NCBI GenBank assembly: GCA_023653785.1
Contig: JAMKCH010056715.1
Location: 1 to 64,000, forward strand
Direction: 5' to 3'
Length of the DNA: 64,000 nucleotides
DNA from: Ophioderma brevispina
Taxonomy: Eukaryota; Echinodermata; Ophiuroidea; Amphilepidida; Ophiodermatidae
Each line of letters begins with the position of its first letter. The stretch's first letter is position 1. The notes beneath the pieces are model-generated. The model made no database searches. It was not told the origin of the DNA and saw only the letters and a program-made list of their open reading frames with translations. A program made the translations under genes and the position numbers. Below, piece by piece: positions 39,198 through 51,479 of the stretch.

Positions 39198-39480
39198 CAG
39201 CGGCCGTCGTACGTAACCAGGACTTGCACAATGGGGGGGGGGGGGGCGGGCGGGGTGTTGATGACTGATGAAGGGGGTGCAAGCTTTTTGGAGGGGCAAA
39301 ATTTGGGTCCTTCTCCCATAGACATGTCAAAAATAAGTCAGTTAATTTGGGGGGTGAAGGGGGGGCAAGGGTTAATGTTTGGGGGGGGCACGGGCTTCTG
39401 TTTGGGGGGAGGGCAAGAGTTATGTTTGGGGGGGCAAGGGTTCGGTTTGGGGACGCCCCCCCACCGTGGGTACGCCACTG
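39198..39480. mobile_element. hAT-like G-rich non-autonomous element, copy 1
   Basis: The right end reads TACGCCACTG, the complement of CAGTGGCGTA; the left end starts CAGCGGCC..GTACGTAACCAGG, a corrupted version. It is flanked by CGGAAAG on the left (39191-39197) and CTGGAAAG on the right (39482-39489). Copy 2 shows the flanking duplication exactly. Inside are short tandem units of G-runs with GGCAAGGGTT and GTTTGGGG, so one strand is very G-rich. There is no transposase. CAGTGGCGTA-type termini and an 8-bp duplication match hAT elements. The 167-, 168- and 107-codon ORFs across this region are composition artefacts. Confidence 0.8.
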
Positions 39481-39611
39481 ACTGGAAAGATATAAGAAAA
39501 CATGCGGTCCAAACAAGGGCGCGCGCGGTGCAAGATGGGGCACGGGGTGGTGCAAGATGGGGCTCGGGTGGTACAGAGAGGGCAATTTGTAGTACCAAAA
39601 ATGGGCAGAGT

Positions 39612-39720
39612 TGTCGAGTGGCGAGGCATTTGACTTCACGCCATAGGCTTTCGAGTTCCAACCCCTTTGCGGCAGTCTTGTGCCGTGAATTAACGCGCGT
39701 TACCTCAATTACTCTCTCTA
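39612..39720 (+). mobile_element. tRNA-like SINE head, copy 1
   Basis: TTGTCGAGTGGCGAGGCATT resembles the A-box region of a tRNA, and about 35 bases on GGCTTTCGAGTTCC resembles a B-box (GGTTCGANTCC) with an extra base. Downstream TTACCTCAATTACTCTCTCT resembles the conserved central part of several SINE families. The copy 2 equivalent at about 57495-57606 shows the same order. The ends are not defined, so this is a tentative call. Confidence 0.45.
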
Positions 39721-42700
39721 CGCATGGTAAATAGCTACGGCTTATTCAATGTTAGGAATGGTACAGACCACTCCATAGGAGGTGAAGCCACCCCTACAGA
39801 CAACATTATAAGGTAGAGTCTGGCCCAACGGTTCGAAAGAGAGGCCACTCCGCCCTTCCTCCGCTCTTTCTCTTCGTACATTACTTTAAATGGGGTAACT
39901 GTCGTGGTAATAAATTTAAGACTATGTTTAGAAACAAACATCTTGCCCGTTTAATCTATCAAATTGAGACCAAATATACACTTTTTTTAATTTGAGACAG
40001 TGAAAACGCCCAATAAGTGTGTTCGGCCAGAAGTGTCTACACCGAGCTTGTACAATTCAGCAAGTGAAATAAGTAGGTCTATCAAATAGGTCAAATCGCT
40101 TATCCTAGATCACGTTATTCAGACGACAAGGCCTAATGGTTCTGGTTTCGTTTTTATTATAATATATTCACCTCTTTTCTTACAAAAAATATAAAAAACT
40201 TAAAAAAAGCAAAAAATAAAAAAAATATGGTTAAAAAAAAGAAGGTTACAAAAAGCGATTGGATACTGATGAAGCGCGCACGCGCACCTTATGTCTCCGT
40301 AACGCGCCACCACATCTGGACCATAACGATTACACATAACATGCAGGTTTATGCTTTCAAAGAGTAGGAGCTTGACAAGCAATTACAAAGACCCCGCCTT
40401 GAAATATCAATACAAACAAATTAAATATTAACCATTAAAAGAGGAATTAAATTGACATTGTACAATGAAAAAATTACTTCGATTCTACAAACGAAAAACC
40501 GATATAACCTCCAAAGTATCCTGAAATCTTCCCCCGTCAGGTTTTAAACTTATGGTTGAATCATATTACTGGAACGATTTTTGATAGCACGTTAAATAAT
40601 ATCCAACATCTCAAAGAGTTGATTGCTGCCCTGCGTCAGTATTGTGAGGGTCAAGGATTCAAAACCACTATATCATGTATGTGGCGATTGGAAAGATGAG
40701 AGCAGAAACAAGAAGCTTCTTTTTACTCTAATGAATTTCCTCGATCTGCAAATATATTATGTCACCAATCGCAACCTGCATTGGCTAGGTCTTGCCTCGT
40801 GACCTCAGATAGTTGGAGTACCTACTATTATACATCAGTAAAACAATCTGCTTTTGAGAATTTATGATAATTTGTTTGTTGACTACCACCTTTGGTGATG
40901 AGCTGCTACATAATTTAAATTAGACCCGTCACACGAATTATAATTCATGTACTAATTCCTTTAACGCATTCCATTAAAAGTGTGATTACGAATAGGGGCG
41001 AAGGGAGGCCATATTTAAAAGCTCAAGTTGATTGAAAGTCTTCATGAAAAATTGATGGCTGTTCGGATTGTATAAAATATATGTTTTGCATTCCTTTTAA
41101 TTCCGAAGCAGCTAAACAATTCAGTGTCATAATAACCTTTGGTGTACAGAGAAAAATCCACTCGGAGTTCACGATTTTTTTTTTTTCAAATATGTCGAAA
41201 AATATGCATTTTTACCATTTCTGGACTGACATTAAAACTGCACCACAATGAGTTCAAAGAAAGCGGTCTGGATCAAGTTGTTTAGAGATGGCTTACGTGT
41301 TATAACCCACACAGAATCTACCAGGGTGTAGAGGGTTAAGAGGGAATGTAGCAAAGAATCTTCGGTTAAACCACGAATGGATTCTCTGGATATTCGCCAT
41401 GTGTTGCGAGGCGTTTGCGAAGAAATTTTAGAACCAGGAATCCCAAACTTAATGCGAAGAAGAAGCAAATAGATGTGGAGAACGTACCCTTTGCCTTGTA
41501 ACCTAAAGTGTGTAAATCCAATGCCACCCATCAGTTCAAGTGAAAATTCGGAGTAGCAGTAGAGATATGCGTTATGTAAATTACAATCAGGACGACGGTG
41601 CTATTAATGAAAAGAAATGTAACGAGGCGGCATTACCTCGGTATAAAAAAGTGCTGTACACTCCATCGATTCCGCTCTTAAATCTTTGGCATTTTTTCAT
41701 ACAACATTCGGTGTAGGTTTATTTGGTCTTGATTGATCCAGCAATGCTATGTGCTTTCTGCTCCAGCGCAAGGGCTTGTCATTTAAGTCGACGTGTTTAT
41801 TCAAGAAACGTGTTCTTCATATACACGGTGCACAAAAAAGGTCTCGCCTCGGTCAGACGAAGTCGTAACTTTTAACAACTGACGGATAATTTTAAACATT
41901 TGCGATCGATAAAGTAGCTTTGCACATATCCTCTGTTGCGCAATTTATATGGATCACAACAGACGCAAATTCGTTATATACGCTGTTGACTGCTTAATGT
42001 GTAAAAGCACGCTTAGCCCTTATTTTATGATTCAATGTTTAGATCTTACAAATCTATTTTCTAATTAATATGTGTGTTTGAAAATGTAAATTTGCGATTT
42101 TTTTATAATACAACTCGACTACATTCATAAGTGCGGTTAACGGAAGAGGACTTGAATTTTCACTTACCCAGTATATATGGCAAAGCCATAACTTTCACCG
42201 TTCAGTAATATCATAACTTACTGACGTCTCCAATGAATAGAAATATGAGGGCATTTGTGTATTGTTGAAAGGTTTTAAACCGTCCAATTGTGGTGGATTG
42301 TATTTGTCTTGGCTTGCAATTATGGTTTGTCGAAGTTCAATCTAAACACAAAAAAGTGCCCAAGGAATGATCTTGTTTGGACTCATTTGAATGCATTTAT
42401 TATGCATGATTCCAAATAAGGTAGTGAAACTTTTTTGTTTAATTATGGTTAATTTTGGAACTCTTTGTTCATGTAGTTCACAATCGATGAGATCCCGGAG
42501 GTCCCGTGTTGAGTCAACTGTTCAAAAAGTATACAGGCAACACTTTTTGTGAAGCAGTGATTAATTTGAAAATTCGGTTCGTGCAGTCGTAATATTTATG
42601 GAGACGGCGGGTCTCCGTGTTGCTTAATTAAATAACTGTTTTAATTGTGGTTAATGATTGGTGAATTTTAACTGGGTTGAAGGTTTTCTATGAGTGCAAG

Positions 42701-45589
42701 AGTTACAGGGACTTATAAATGATGGAATGCGGGGGATAGCAGGGAATGAAGTATTACCAGACGGCCATGCACAGACCAAAAACACAGGTTCTAAGAACAT
42801 TTTATAATAAAAAACTAAATCAATGACTCTCTAATGGGAATCTACAATTTTTATACAGCCATGACGCCCTCTATGTAGATCCGCGAGATTGGACCGTCTA
42901 ACTGCATTCTCATATACAGGAAAAATGTAAACATTCAGCGATGTTTAAATCATCCCAGAATGCACTGCGATGTATATTCGACTTTGATGATATCACGTGA
43001 TCCTGCCATAAAGTATACTTACTATGATTTTTGTGGGATTGGCTTATCCACCTTCTTGTGGAGGGCTCGAATTTCAAACGAATTCCCAGGCTCTGGATTT
43101 GAAGCCAATAAGGGACCGTTTAATTTTAAAATTTTCAAATTCAGGTTGTACAGCGGTTGACCACATAACAAATGGCTCTTTTATGTTTTAGTAGAACAAT
43201 TTTAAGCCAGTGGCGACCACAAGTTTGACAACTGATCAAAGTAGGGACAGCAGAGCTATCATCTCTTCAAAAATCAAAAATCCTGCAGTGGGAATGCTGC
43301 CATCTATAGGCCTACGAGGTATGATTTGGTATGTATAGCGCCCTCTATATGCCATTCTCCATAGAAAAGACGTGGAGCGAAAATACATTTACGAAAAATC
43401 ACTGGACAGATTTTGTGTGAACATCGAATGAGGTTGGGGAATGTGCTTGAAGTAAAAAACGGCCATGCAAACTGCATTTTTTTTTAAATAACTTAAAAAA
43501 AATATATATATTTCCAGGACCAAATCAGTGAATTATTTCATGGGGCAGCTATGTCGACAAAGATGTGTCCTTGAAACACACTTGCAGGCGCGTGACGGAT
43601 GAAATTTGGAAAAGTGGGAAACGGAAGTTCATTTATTTTCCAGCAAGGTTAAGTCGTCGCTGGTAGCTGCCATTATCGATCAATGATGCTGGCTTCAGTT
43701 AATTAACCATGGAGTTATTATTATACTAATAACTCCGTGATTAAATCTATGAATTGTTTCATTTTGCCAACATGCAGCAGAGGTCAGCGTGCCAAAAATC
43801 CATGTGCACGAATGTTAACGTAATCAGACTCGTTAATTTTTATGATTGTCAAAAAAGTGCAAAACTAATCGATAAGCTAGTGTGCGCGCGTGTGTGTGTG
43901 TGAGCTAACTTTGCTAGAATATCATTAGTTGACAAATGCTACGATATGTCCCTAAATGCTCGGAAATCAAAAGCCTGCACTGTAAAAATATATTAGAAAC
44001 GCGGTTGTGCAAAGAAGTGTTTAGGTACTTGAAGTCTAAATTTCTACACTTTTTGAAAACAAAATAGTGCCAAACCACTGTTGGTCAAATAACTAAACAT
44101 GTTTAGACAAGTGTTTTTATGTTGAGCATAATACAACGTGTTTTAAAAAAAATAATTGCCACATACAAATGTGTAAATCCTAACCAATGTTTTGCAGTGC
44201 TCTGGTATGACTTTGGACGTGATTTTGTAAATAGATTATGTGTACATCCAAACAGTCTACACGTTGGAAAGTGGAAAGAGAAAAACAAGTATACCCGTGG
44301 AAATGTTCAACTTTTAAGGGCAGTTACCAATTGAATGTGTGGTATCGTGATAAACAGTGTTTCACCATATTCCCTTGGCAATCCTGTATAAATATAGGCA
44401 TATAGCTGACCTTAATAGAGATTGTTATCATTGGGTATTTATAATAGCTATGCTTTTGTTAGTTGACAATTACACAGATAACAAATCGCCCCATTAAGCA
44501 TGTCACGGGAAGGAAGTGAAATTTGTGTTATGTGAATCAGGTGTAGAATTAGGCAGCGTGAAGTCTTGATTTACTTCTTACACTGGCAGTGGACTAGAGT
44601 TGGAAGTACAAGAACTGTGGTGTAGCAATTTGTCTCAAGTATGTCTAGGCGATGACATTGGAAAGATGCAGTATACGTCTTTTAATAAATGGTCAAGTGT
44701 GTAAGAATTTCGTTCCCTCATCTTTTATGGTTTGCAACTGTACCATGACGACAGTTGGTGTATGTGAGTGTTCATAGCTCACCTTTTAGAATGTTTTAAT
44801 TACCGCCCCTCCCCATTATATTTAATATCTTATTTCATAAAATTTGTGACTTTTAAAAAATTGGTCACGGTTATAATTCAAGTGTCACCAAAGCAAACGA
44901 GGTGTTGCAAGTTTGTAAAACTGAATGAAAAACCAAGAGCCGAAATTATGTAAAATTTCAGAACGAAGAGAAGGATACTTTAACAAAACGTCCTAACAAA
45001 AATGATACCAAAAGACAAACCTACTATAATGGTAACTTAAGTGCCTTTTAAAAGTTCCTGTAATACTGTGATAATGTACCGAAAAGTCGGAGTTCGTTGT
45101 TGTTGTTGACGTTGTTGGTCTTTCTTATTTACAATGCCGTAAGTAGAAATTTGTGAATTAGATGGCAGTGTACAGAAGTAAGGTACAGAATACTACATAT
45201 GAATGTGCTATGATAATCGTCGCTGGACGTAAACGCTATCCTTCCCCTCCTTCCCATCTATGCGCAGGTGACTTTTGAAGTCAATAGCTCCTTTTTGTAA
45301 GGGGCCCAAATAGCAACATTCACCATATGCACAATAGTTATCCTCATCAAAGCAGTCTGCACAAATGCTTGACTCTAAGGATTTTTGCTTGCAAAGTCTC
45401 TCTAAAACAATTCCAGCACTAATTTAATATAATATTAACGTATTAATTGATATGACATTCCCAAATGGCTTTGCAACCCATCTCAAGAAAAAATGGTTTC
45501 TGCAAGCTACTGGCAGAGGCATACGAACTTCGCCAATACTCTTTTACCAAATCAATTTGCTAACAAATTTCATTTGCTAATTCATCCAT

Positions 45590-46020
45590 GCATCACAGTC
45601 CACAGAATCGAAAAATAATTAATAATAATAATACATAACATTGATATGGGCGCTCTACAAAGCACACAGCGCCTAACAGAAATCTATAAACGAGATAGGT
45701 TTCGGCCACTTCTTGATAAAGGAAATGGTTGGTTGACTCCTAGTGCTAGTGGAAGCACCATTTCCAAAGCACATTCCAAAGCACGGAGCGCGGTCTTTGA
45801 CAGCAACTATCACCTGATTCTTTTAGAGCGAACAACGTTGAGAGGGTAGCATCAGAGGCCGAGGTAGTATGTGCCCTAACTGCCTAGAATAATATCACAT
45901 GCAGACTGATAAGATAGTAAGATAGGCTAGGAGCAGCTCATATGTGAGTCACATTTTGGAAAACATTATGTCATCACTTAAAGATAATTATTTCCTTAAC
46001 AAGACACAGTGTAACGGACC
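45590..46020 (-). mobile_element. LINE 3' end, copy 1, minus strand
   Basis: Read on the minus strand this ends with a GCGCTGTGTGCTTTGTAGAG segment and a (TTA)n-type tail near 45610-45632. It matches the better-preserved copy at 63583-64000, where a C-terminal LINE protein frame can be read. Here the frame is shattered by indels. L2-type LINEs commonly end with a GCGC..TATAAAT and ATT-repeat tail. Confidence 0.75.
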
Positions 46021-46329
46021 GTAAGAGGCTAAACAGAGGGCTGGTCCCGTTCGCATGCAAACACCAAACGCACAGCTTTATTCTGAGGGCCTGGACGGAC
46101 GTTTAAGGTCACTTTCACGCGCACCATAATAAAAGAGAGTTTGCATAATTCAGAGGACCAGCGCTCTGACAGCGTGATGACAAGACATCCTGTGTGATGA
46201 ATTGACAGAGATTACGAATATGGAAGTTCACGCTAGTCTAGCAGATTATATGGGGTCCCATGCACCCCGCTTAAAACTAAATATAAACAGGATTTTTAGA
46301 ATCTCTACGACATCATACTTAAAGAATGA
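46021..46329. other. Junction segment between copy 1 and the next LINE
   Basis: No recognised protein or RNA. It may be the continuation of the minus-strand LINE; copy 2 leaves the window before this point, so I cannot test it. Confidence 0.4.
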
Positions 46330-47444
46330 TGTCCCAAAGAAAAGCTTCAATTGTGTTCGTAGATTTTTCCAAGCCTTTTGACAGTTTTAACAGGGATGTA
46401 ATGCTGCATATTCCTCGCCACCTTACGGTGGTCCCAGATGAGACTGTCAAGGCAATTGGCATCATGTATGAGAACCCATATAGCTTTGGTGCAGACCAGT
46501 GAGTGGGCCCACAAAGGATTTTCCTAACACTACTGGAATCCTCCAAGGAGATACTCTTCTCCCTACTCTTTGTAGTTGTGTTTTATTACAATCCTCAGAC
46601 ATGAGTCTTGACATCATGAACGAAAGACTCACCATCAAACCCAGCGTCCAGACGTCACATGGGGCAGCATCTCACAGACCTTGCCTACGCAGATGGCTAG
46701 CTCTAACAGCGATCTGATATGTGGGTGCACAAGATCTCATAACATCACTTGAGAATGCTGCAGACAAAGTCGGCCTACATCTAAATCCAAGAAGACTGAA
46801 TATATGACTGTCAATGAGGAAGACGATCATCAACGTATCTGCACAGCAGATGGAAGCCAACTCAAAAGGTTCAAGGACTTCACGTTCTAGGGTCCTATGT
46901 TGCCGACAGCAAGAAAGACTTCCTGTCACGCAAAGGACAAGCTTGTAATGCCGCAATACACTACACCACTTATGGCAACTGGTATCTCAATTCAACCCAA
47001 GCTAATTCTTTAGAGCCTGTGTAAGAGAGTACCTGTTATATGGATCTGAGACCTGGCCATGAAGAAAGAGAGCTAACAGGATAGACTGGATGGCACCTAA
47101 CCACCAAGCTTCTTAGGCGAGTACAAAACATATCCTGGCGCGAGCACAAGACCAAAGGCCCAGATATATGGAGATATCCCTCCATTTCATCTTCTGTTGC
47201 CCCAACGCTGTGCACGATTTGCTGGTCCCTGTCATCGTGCGATTGACCAGTAGTCTCAGACGTCACATGTTGGAAGTTACCATGGCCACAACAGGGGTCC
47301 GTCGCCCCTTTAACTACATTGATTTGGATTGCTCGAGACATCCAGCATGATCCATCTGACCTCCCAAACCTAATGACAAACAGGGAACATTTGGCGCTAC
47401 ATTGTGAACAGCATCACTTCGGCTGCGGCCGTATAGATAGATAG
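46330..47444 (+). mobile_element. LINE fragment related to that at 30.2-31.0 kb
   Basis: An open stretch reads KASIVFVDFSKPFDSFNRDV (about 46342-46401), the first catalytic palm motif, then VKAIGIMYENPYSF and TGILQGDTLLPTL (about 46530-46568). An LAYADG segment at 46680-46697 shows the second Asp of the YADD box changed to Gly. Later come GSYVADS, a RVQNISWREH segment and LPNLM near 47365. It ends with a TCACTTCGGCTGCGGCC stretch and a (GATA)n tail at about 47431-47447. The landmarks after the YADD box match the fragment at 30174-31035, so both are members of one family. Many frameshifts; inactive. Confidence 0.85.
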
Positions 47445-47457
47445 ATATTTAGCATTA

Positions 47458-47757
47458 TAATACTAATAATTTGTATTTTGTGTAACGCGCGACATAGCCA
47501 CGTAACGTGATCAAGAGGCCGCTGTGCGGCTGCATGAAAGGCGCTCAGCACTCAGAGAAACCATAATGACCAGAACAGATATTCAGAAGCTCGATTTGAA
47601 GCAGGAGGAACCCCGGAGGCCCGTAAAACCTGCGGAACGTTATGGATCGAGAAACCAAATTCCACATAAAGCCACCGAGAACGATCCCCTGCCGGGAATC
47701 GAACCCTAGACCTCATTGGTGAAGGCGAGGGAAGATACGCTACGCCAACCCGTTCCC
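47458..47757 (-). mobile_element. tRNA-derived SINE, 300 bp, present only in copy 2
   Basis: On the minus strand the head begins at about 47757 with an A-box-like TGGCGTAGCGTA (47747-47736) and a perfect B-box GGTTCGATTCC (47705-47695), spaced as in a tRNA gene. The body contains CCTCCGGGGTTCCTCCTGC, and the 3' end is AT-rich with TATTAGTATTATAA-like sequence. Flanks show a short CATTA duplication (47453-47457 and 47758-47762); copy 1 has a single CATTA at 34886-34890 joining the same outer sequence. Pol III transcription from the internal boxes is expected of the class. Confidence 0.85.
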
Positions 47758-48941
47758 CATTAGGTCATTAGATGCAAAAGATGTGTGATAGCCTTTTCCA
47801 CTGTTGGTCAAACTGTTTTACAATTGGTATATTGATTTAAGTTTTCATGATAAGTATGCACTTTCTTAAGTCGTGTTTACCAACAGCAATCCAACGTTGC
47901 CTGGCGGAAAAGTCCCGGTTCAACTTCTTGGAAAAAAAGTGTCACTCAATGGAACGTTTTGACAAATCTTAAACGAATAGCTTTGACAGGTACGGTAGAC
48001 TCAATACTTTAATAGGATAGAAACCAAGCGATTTGAGCAAATCTGAGAAGCCTATGCCTTAAAGTAAGAGGCACGTGATGCCCAACGGAGCATACTTTCT
48101 TGGCTTAGCAACGGGAAGTGATTAACACACTTTTCTCACACATCTAATTCTGTTATTGTTTCAATCTGACGCAGGTGATAAAAACGAAATGGGCAAGGGG
48201 TTTTTGATTTCAATTGGAATAAGTGTTTTTATCCAGGAAGGAAGGTGTTATAAAGCTTCAATCATTCGACTGAATCTATACTGAAATATTCAGTGGTAAA
48301 AAATCTAGGTACACTTTTTTTCTATCTGACTTGGAATTAGTGTCTGTTGTAATTGTTTATAACGAACATTTTGCTTTGGAATAATCTTATGGTTCCCTAC
48401 TGCAACATGTTGATGATAGTGTCTTTAAGAGACTTTCGGTATCATTTCACAGATGCAATGAATAGGTCTTGTATGAACGCAGTGATAACCAGAATGCTTC
48501 CTTAAAGGTGCACAAGATTTCAACTACGTGTACCAAAAATGTGAAAATTCTGATGTTTTAAACACTGGTGGTAAGCTTTCTAATCAAAAAGTATCCCCAT
48601 CTGACAGGATTAACCTGAGAACTAATTCGTTGGTACAAAAATGTGAAATTTTCTATTTTTTATAGGAGCCAAATAGGAAATTCCAGCCTATGTTTTCTAT
48701 TGAAATATAACAACAATATGCCAAATCACCTTTTGTTTTATTTTAAGTTATTTCTGAGCCATTAAAGGGTAGGGCATTATTAGTGTCTAATCTATATAAA
48801 ATCACTATATATCATATAAAATAGGAAGACGACTTGAAATCTCTCGTTTCACATTTAACACAGCCCACGGGACCAAAACTACACTACATGGATTAAAAAT
48901 ACTGTTAAGCCAACATATTTCGCGGCAGATATCTGCAAATA

Positions 48942-49514
48942 CCCTGTCACATAAAAGATATCTCGGCATGTTTTTCAATCCGTATTGTGCCAAAGCCACC
49001 ATTTTGAAAGATTTCTAAATATACATTTTATTGTCTAGGTCTTGCTCTTTTCCTTTAATCGCCATGCTTGTAAAAAAGCGTGTAGAAATGGGTTCAATAG
49101 AACACCCGAAAGACTCAAACCTCCAAAACAAAAGTGCAGTTTTTGGATTTTTTCAATGGGCATTGCAAGTGTCCTGGACACGACCACGCGGACCAAAATC
49201 AATATTGCAATTAGTCTTTCTCGCCCATTCAATCAGTCGGAAACCTCTTTGTGTAAAATCAATACACTCGTATTATTGTGTTGTACCACACTTGACCATT
49301 GAAAAATCCAAAAAAACTGCAACTTTTGGTTTGTGAGGTTTTGCGTCTTTCGGGCACCTCTATCTCATTCCATTTTTGACGCCTTTTACAAGCTAGGTGG
49401 TTAAATGAAAGAGCAAGACATAGCAACAAAATGTTCTTTCGAAACTTTCAAATGTCTGATTTTGGCACAATATCTGATCGAAAAACATGCCGAGAAACGT
49501 TTTGTGGCCAGGTG
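48942..49514. mobile_element. Fold-back MITE, 573 bp, TA target site, only in copy 2
   Basis: Both arms are inverted repeats over more than 200 bases. The left arm has CTCGGCATGTTTTTC, TATTGTGCCAAA, TCTTGCTCTTT, CACCCGAAAGAC and GCAGTTTTTGGATTTTTTCA, and the right arm has their near-complements in reverse order. The ends read CCCTGTCACATAAAAG and, complemented from the right, CACCTGGCCACAAAACG. TA flanks it on both sides (48940-48941 and 49515-49516), while copy 1 has a single TA at 36064-36065. ORFs of 65-101 codons inside come from the arms and are not genes. The TA duplication suggests a Tc1/mariner-type parent; this is inference. Confidence 0.9.
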
Positions 49515-49669
49515 TAGAATCCACCTCTTCGGTAATACCTTTCGACAGATACACATCACTCGAATTCCCCATATGAGATCCTTTTTATATAGCATTGTAT
49601 GGTTGGTGGATACGGTGAAAATACCTCTGCAGCAAGTTTGAGAAAATTGAGCGGTGTTACCATAAGGAA

Positions 49670-50000
49670 AAACAAAGAAGTCGACGACTGAGGAGAAGAT
49701 GGCAGATATGGAAACGAGGAAGAAGCAGCAAAAGAAGAACAGAAGCACAAGACAAAAGAAGAAAATGATGAAAAGGAAAGAAACAAAAGAAATAAAATGA
49801 AAGAAGAATAAGGAGGGTTAAAATTAAAACGAAGGTACACAAATAATTAGCAGGAGAAACATACTAGAAGTGAGAAAAATCGAAGGAAGGGGCCAAAGAG
49901 CGAGCCATAGAAAAGAAAAGAAAAAAACTAAAGTGCAACCAAGAACTGAGCGAGAGAAAGACATAAAGATAAAGAAGATAAAGAAAAAAGCAAGAAATGG
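49670..50000 (+). repeat. Purine-rich tract, copy 2
   Basis: Counterpart of 36210-36580, with GAAGAA/AAAGAA words and a pyrimidine-rich complement. Lengths and frames differ between copies. Confidence 0.85.
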
Positions 50001-51479
50001 TAGAGTCACTATCTTAGCCTTTTTGACCGACTGAGGCGGAAAAATCCTGTAGTCATTACTTCCCATTTTTTTTTTCCCCCGAAATACGGGTAACAGTTTT
50101 CATTCAACTTTTTTGCACTATTTTATTTCATGGAGCGATTGAACGGTTCAAAAATTACACTCAAATTTGTTTTTTCTCGTGAGCGTATAACTGTCACACA
50201 AACTCGCAGCAAATCTACACAGACATATAAGATAAAAACTTATTATATTTGTCAGTTTATTTCCTGACTTCCAGTTTTCCATCAGGTGATTACTTCGATT
50301 ATTGCTTTTTTTTTCTATTTGTCTTTTATTTTGATTAAGTTGTTATTTTTTTAATAAAAATTGAAGTAAACATTCGGGTATTCGTTCTTCGTTCAATACT
50401 TTAATCGCTTACTCATGTCCTCATGTGTTAGTTTGAATTGTAAAGAGAAGCGAGAAAGCACTTTGTGCATATAATAGTAAAAATTGTAAAGTTCCATTGG
50501 AAACTTCTAAGTCGCTAATAGGGTTAGCGGATAATAGTATAACAACATATTGACTGTCTATTGTAATTGAAATAGTATATAACAAATATATAATATAGAT
50601 AATAGATATATATAGCATGGATGTCAAGTTTGATTTGTCCACCGAGTGAAATAGAATAGTCAAGTTTTAACCAATAAATATATTCTATGCATTTTTGTAA
50701 CTTGACGGGTTGAACGTAATTATATTGTGTAGTTTTTAGTCTTATCGATCATTTTCAAATTGAGAGGAATGGTGTATCCAGACTGTGGGATACGTCGCTG
50801 TGCCACTTAAAGTAATGGGTTATTTCTGTTTTTTGCAGAATACAAAAGGTGTTTGACATTCATTAACAGCTTGACTCTTTTGACTACTTAACTAAAAGCC
50901 TGCCACATGACATCATTGTCTGGAATAACTTTCTATTATAATTGCTCGTTTGCGTTAAGGTGCAGGGGCTTCTAATTTGTAGTAAACACCTAATAATTAT
51001 ATTTTCATGATGTTACTTCAGTAGTGATAAAAAAGTAAAACCAAAACATTTCGTATACAGCACTATGAGATATGTGGCGTATATCCCTTACGCAGCTAGA
51101 GGAAAATGACTATCACCTGACCATGCTGGATGATCACCTAAACGGGGAGGTCGCGGTACCTGGGGTTGTTGATCTATTAGCATGTACTAAATTATGTCAT
51201 TGCTGGTTTAAAATTGCTTTGTTTTGTATCATTACGTTTTCCTATTGAAATTTACTCTTATATTTCAAAATATATTTCTCGTAATTTAATATTGTTATTT
51301 AATCTGGGTTTGCTTATTGTTATACACTGATGTGATGATAAAGTTCAAATAAATTTGACTGAATGTGATTTTGAGGTTGTGTTATGCGAGCATTGACCAT
51401 CAGAATGCAATTGTTATTTTTTGTTTTCAAAGACTGTCTGCATTGCCCATGATCATATGCCGAATCAACATGCATGCAT

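Larger units (their letters stand above)
34878..46020 (+). repeat. Large duplicated unit, copy 1 (~11 kb)
   Basis: From ATATTTAGCATTA at about 34878 this block aligns collinearly with 47446-64000. It keeps the pre-insertion junctions for three elements present only in copy 2: CATTA near 34886-34890 (SINE), a single TA at 36064-36065 (MITE) and the region near 37930 (LINE). Divergence consists largely of one- or two-base gains and losses, but exact blocks occur, for example 38398-38458 with 56275-56335 and 43635-43699 with 61576-61640. No ORF in the unit is conserved in frame between the copies, so I see no cellular gene in it. It may be a real duplication or a second haplotype placed in tandem. 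Confidence 0.9.

Noticed and set aside
39133..39734. Overlapping 167-, 168- and 107-codon Gly- or Pro-rich ORFs
   Set aside because: They lie on opposite strands of a G-rich transposon interior and are not kept in copy 2.
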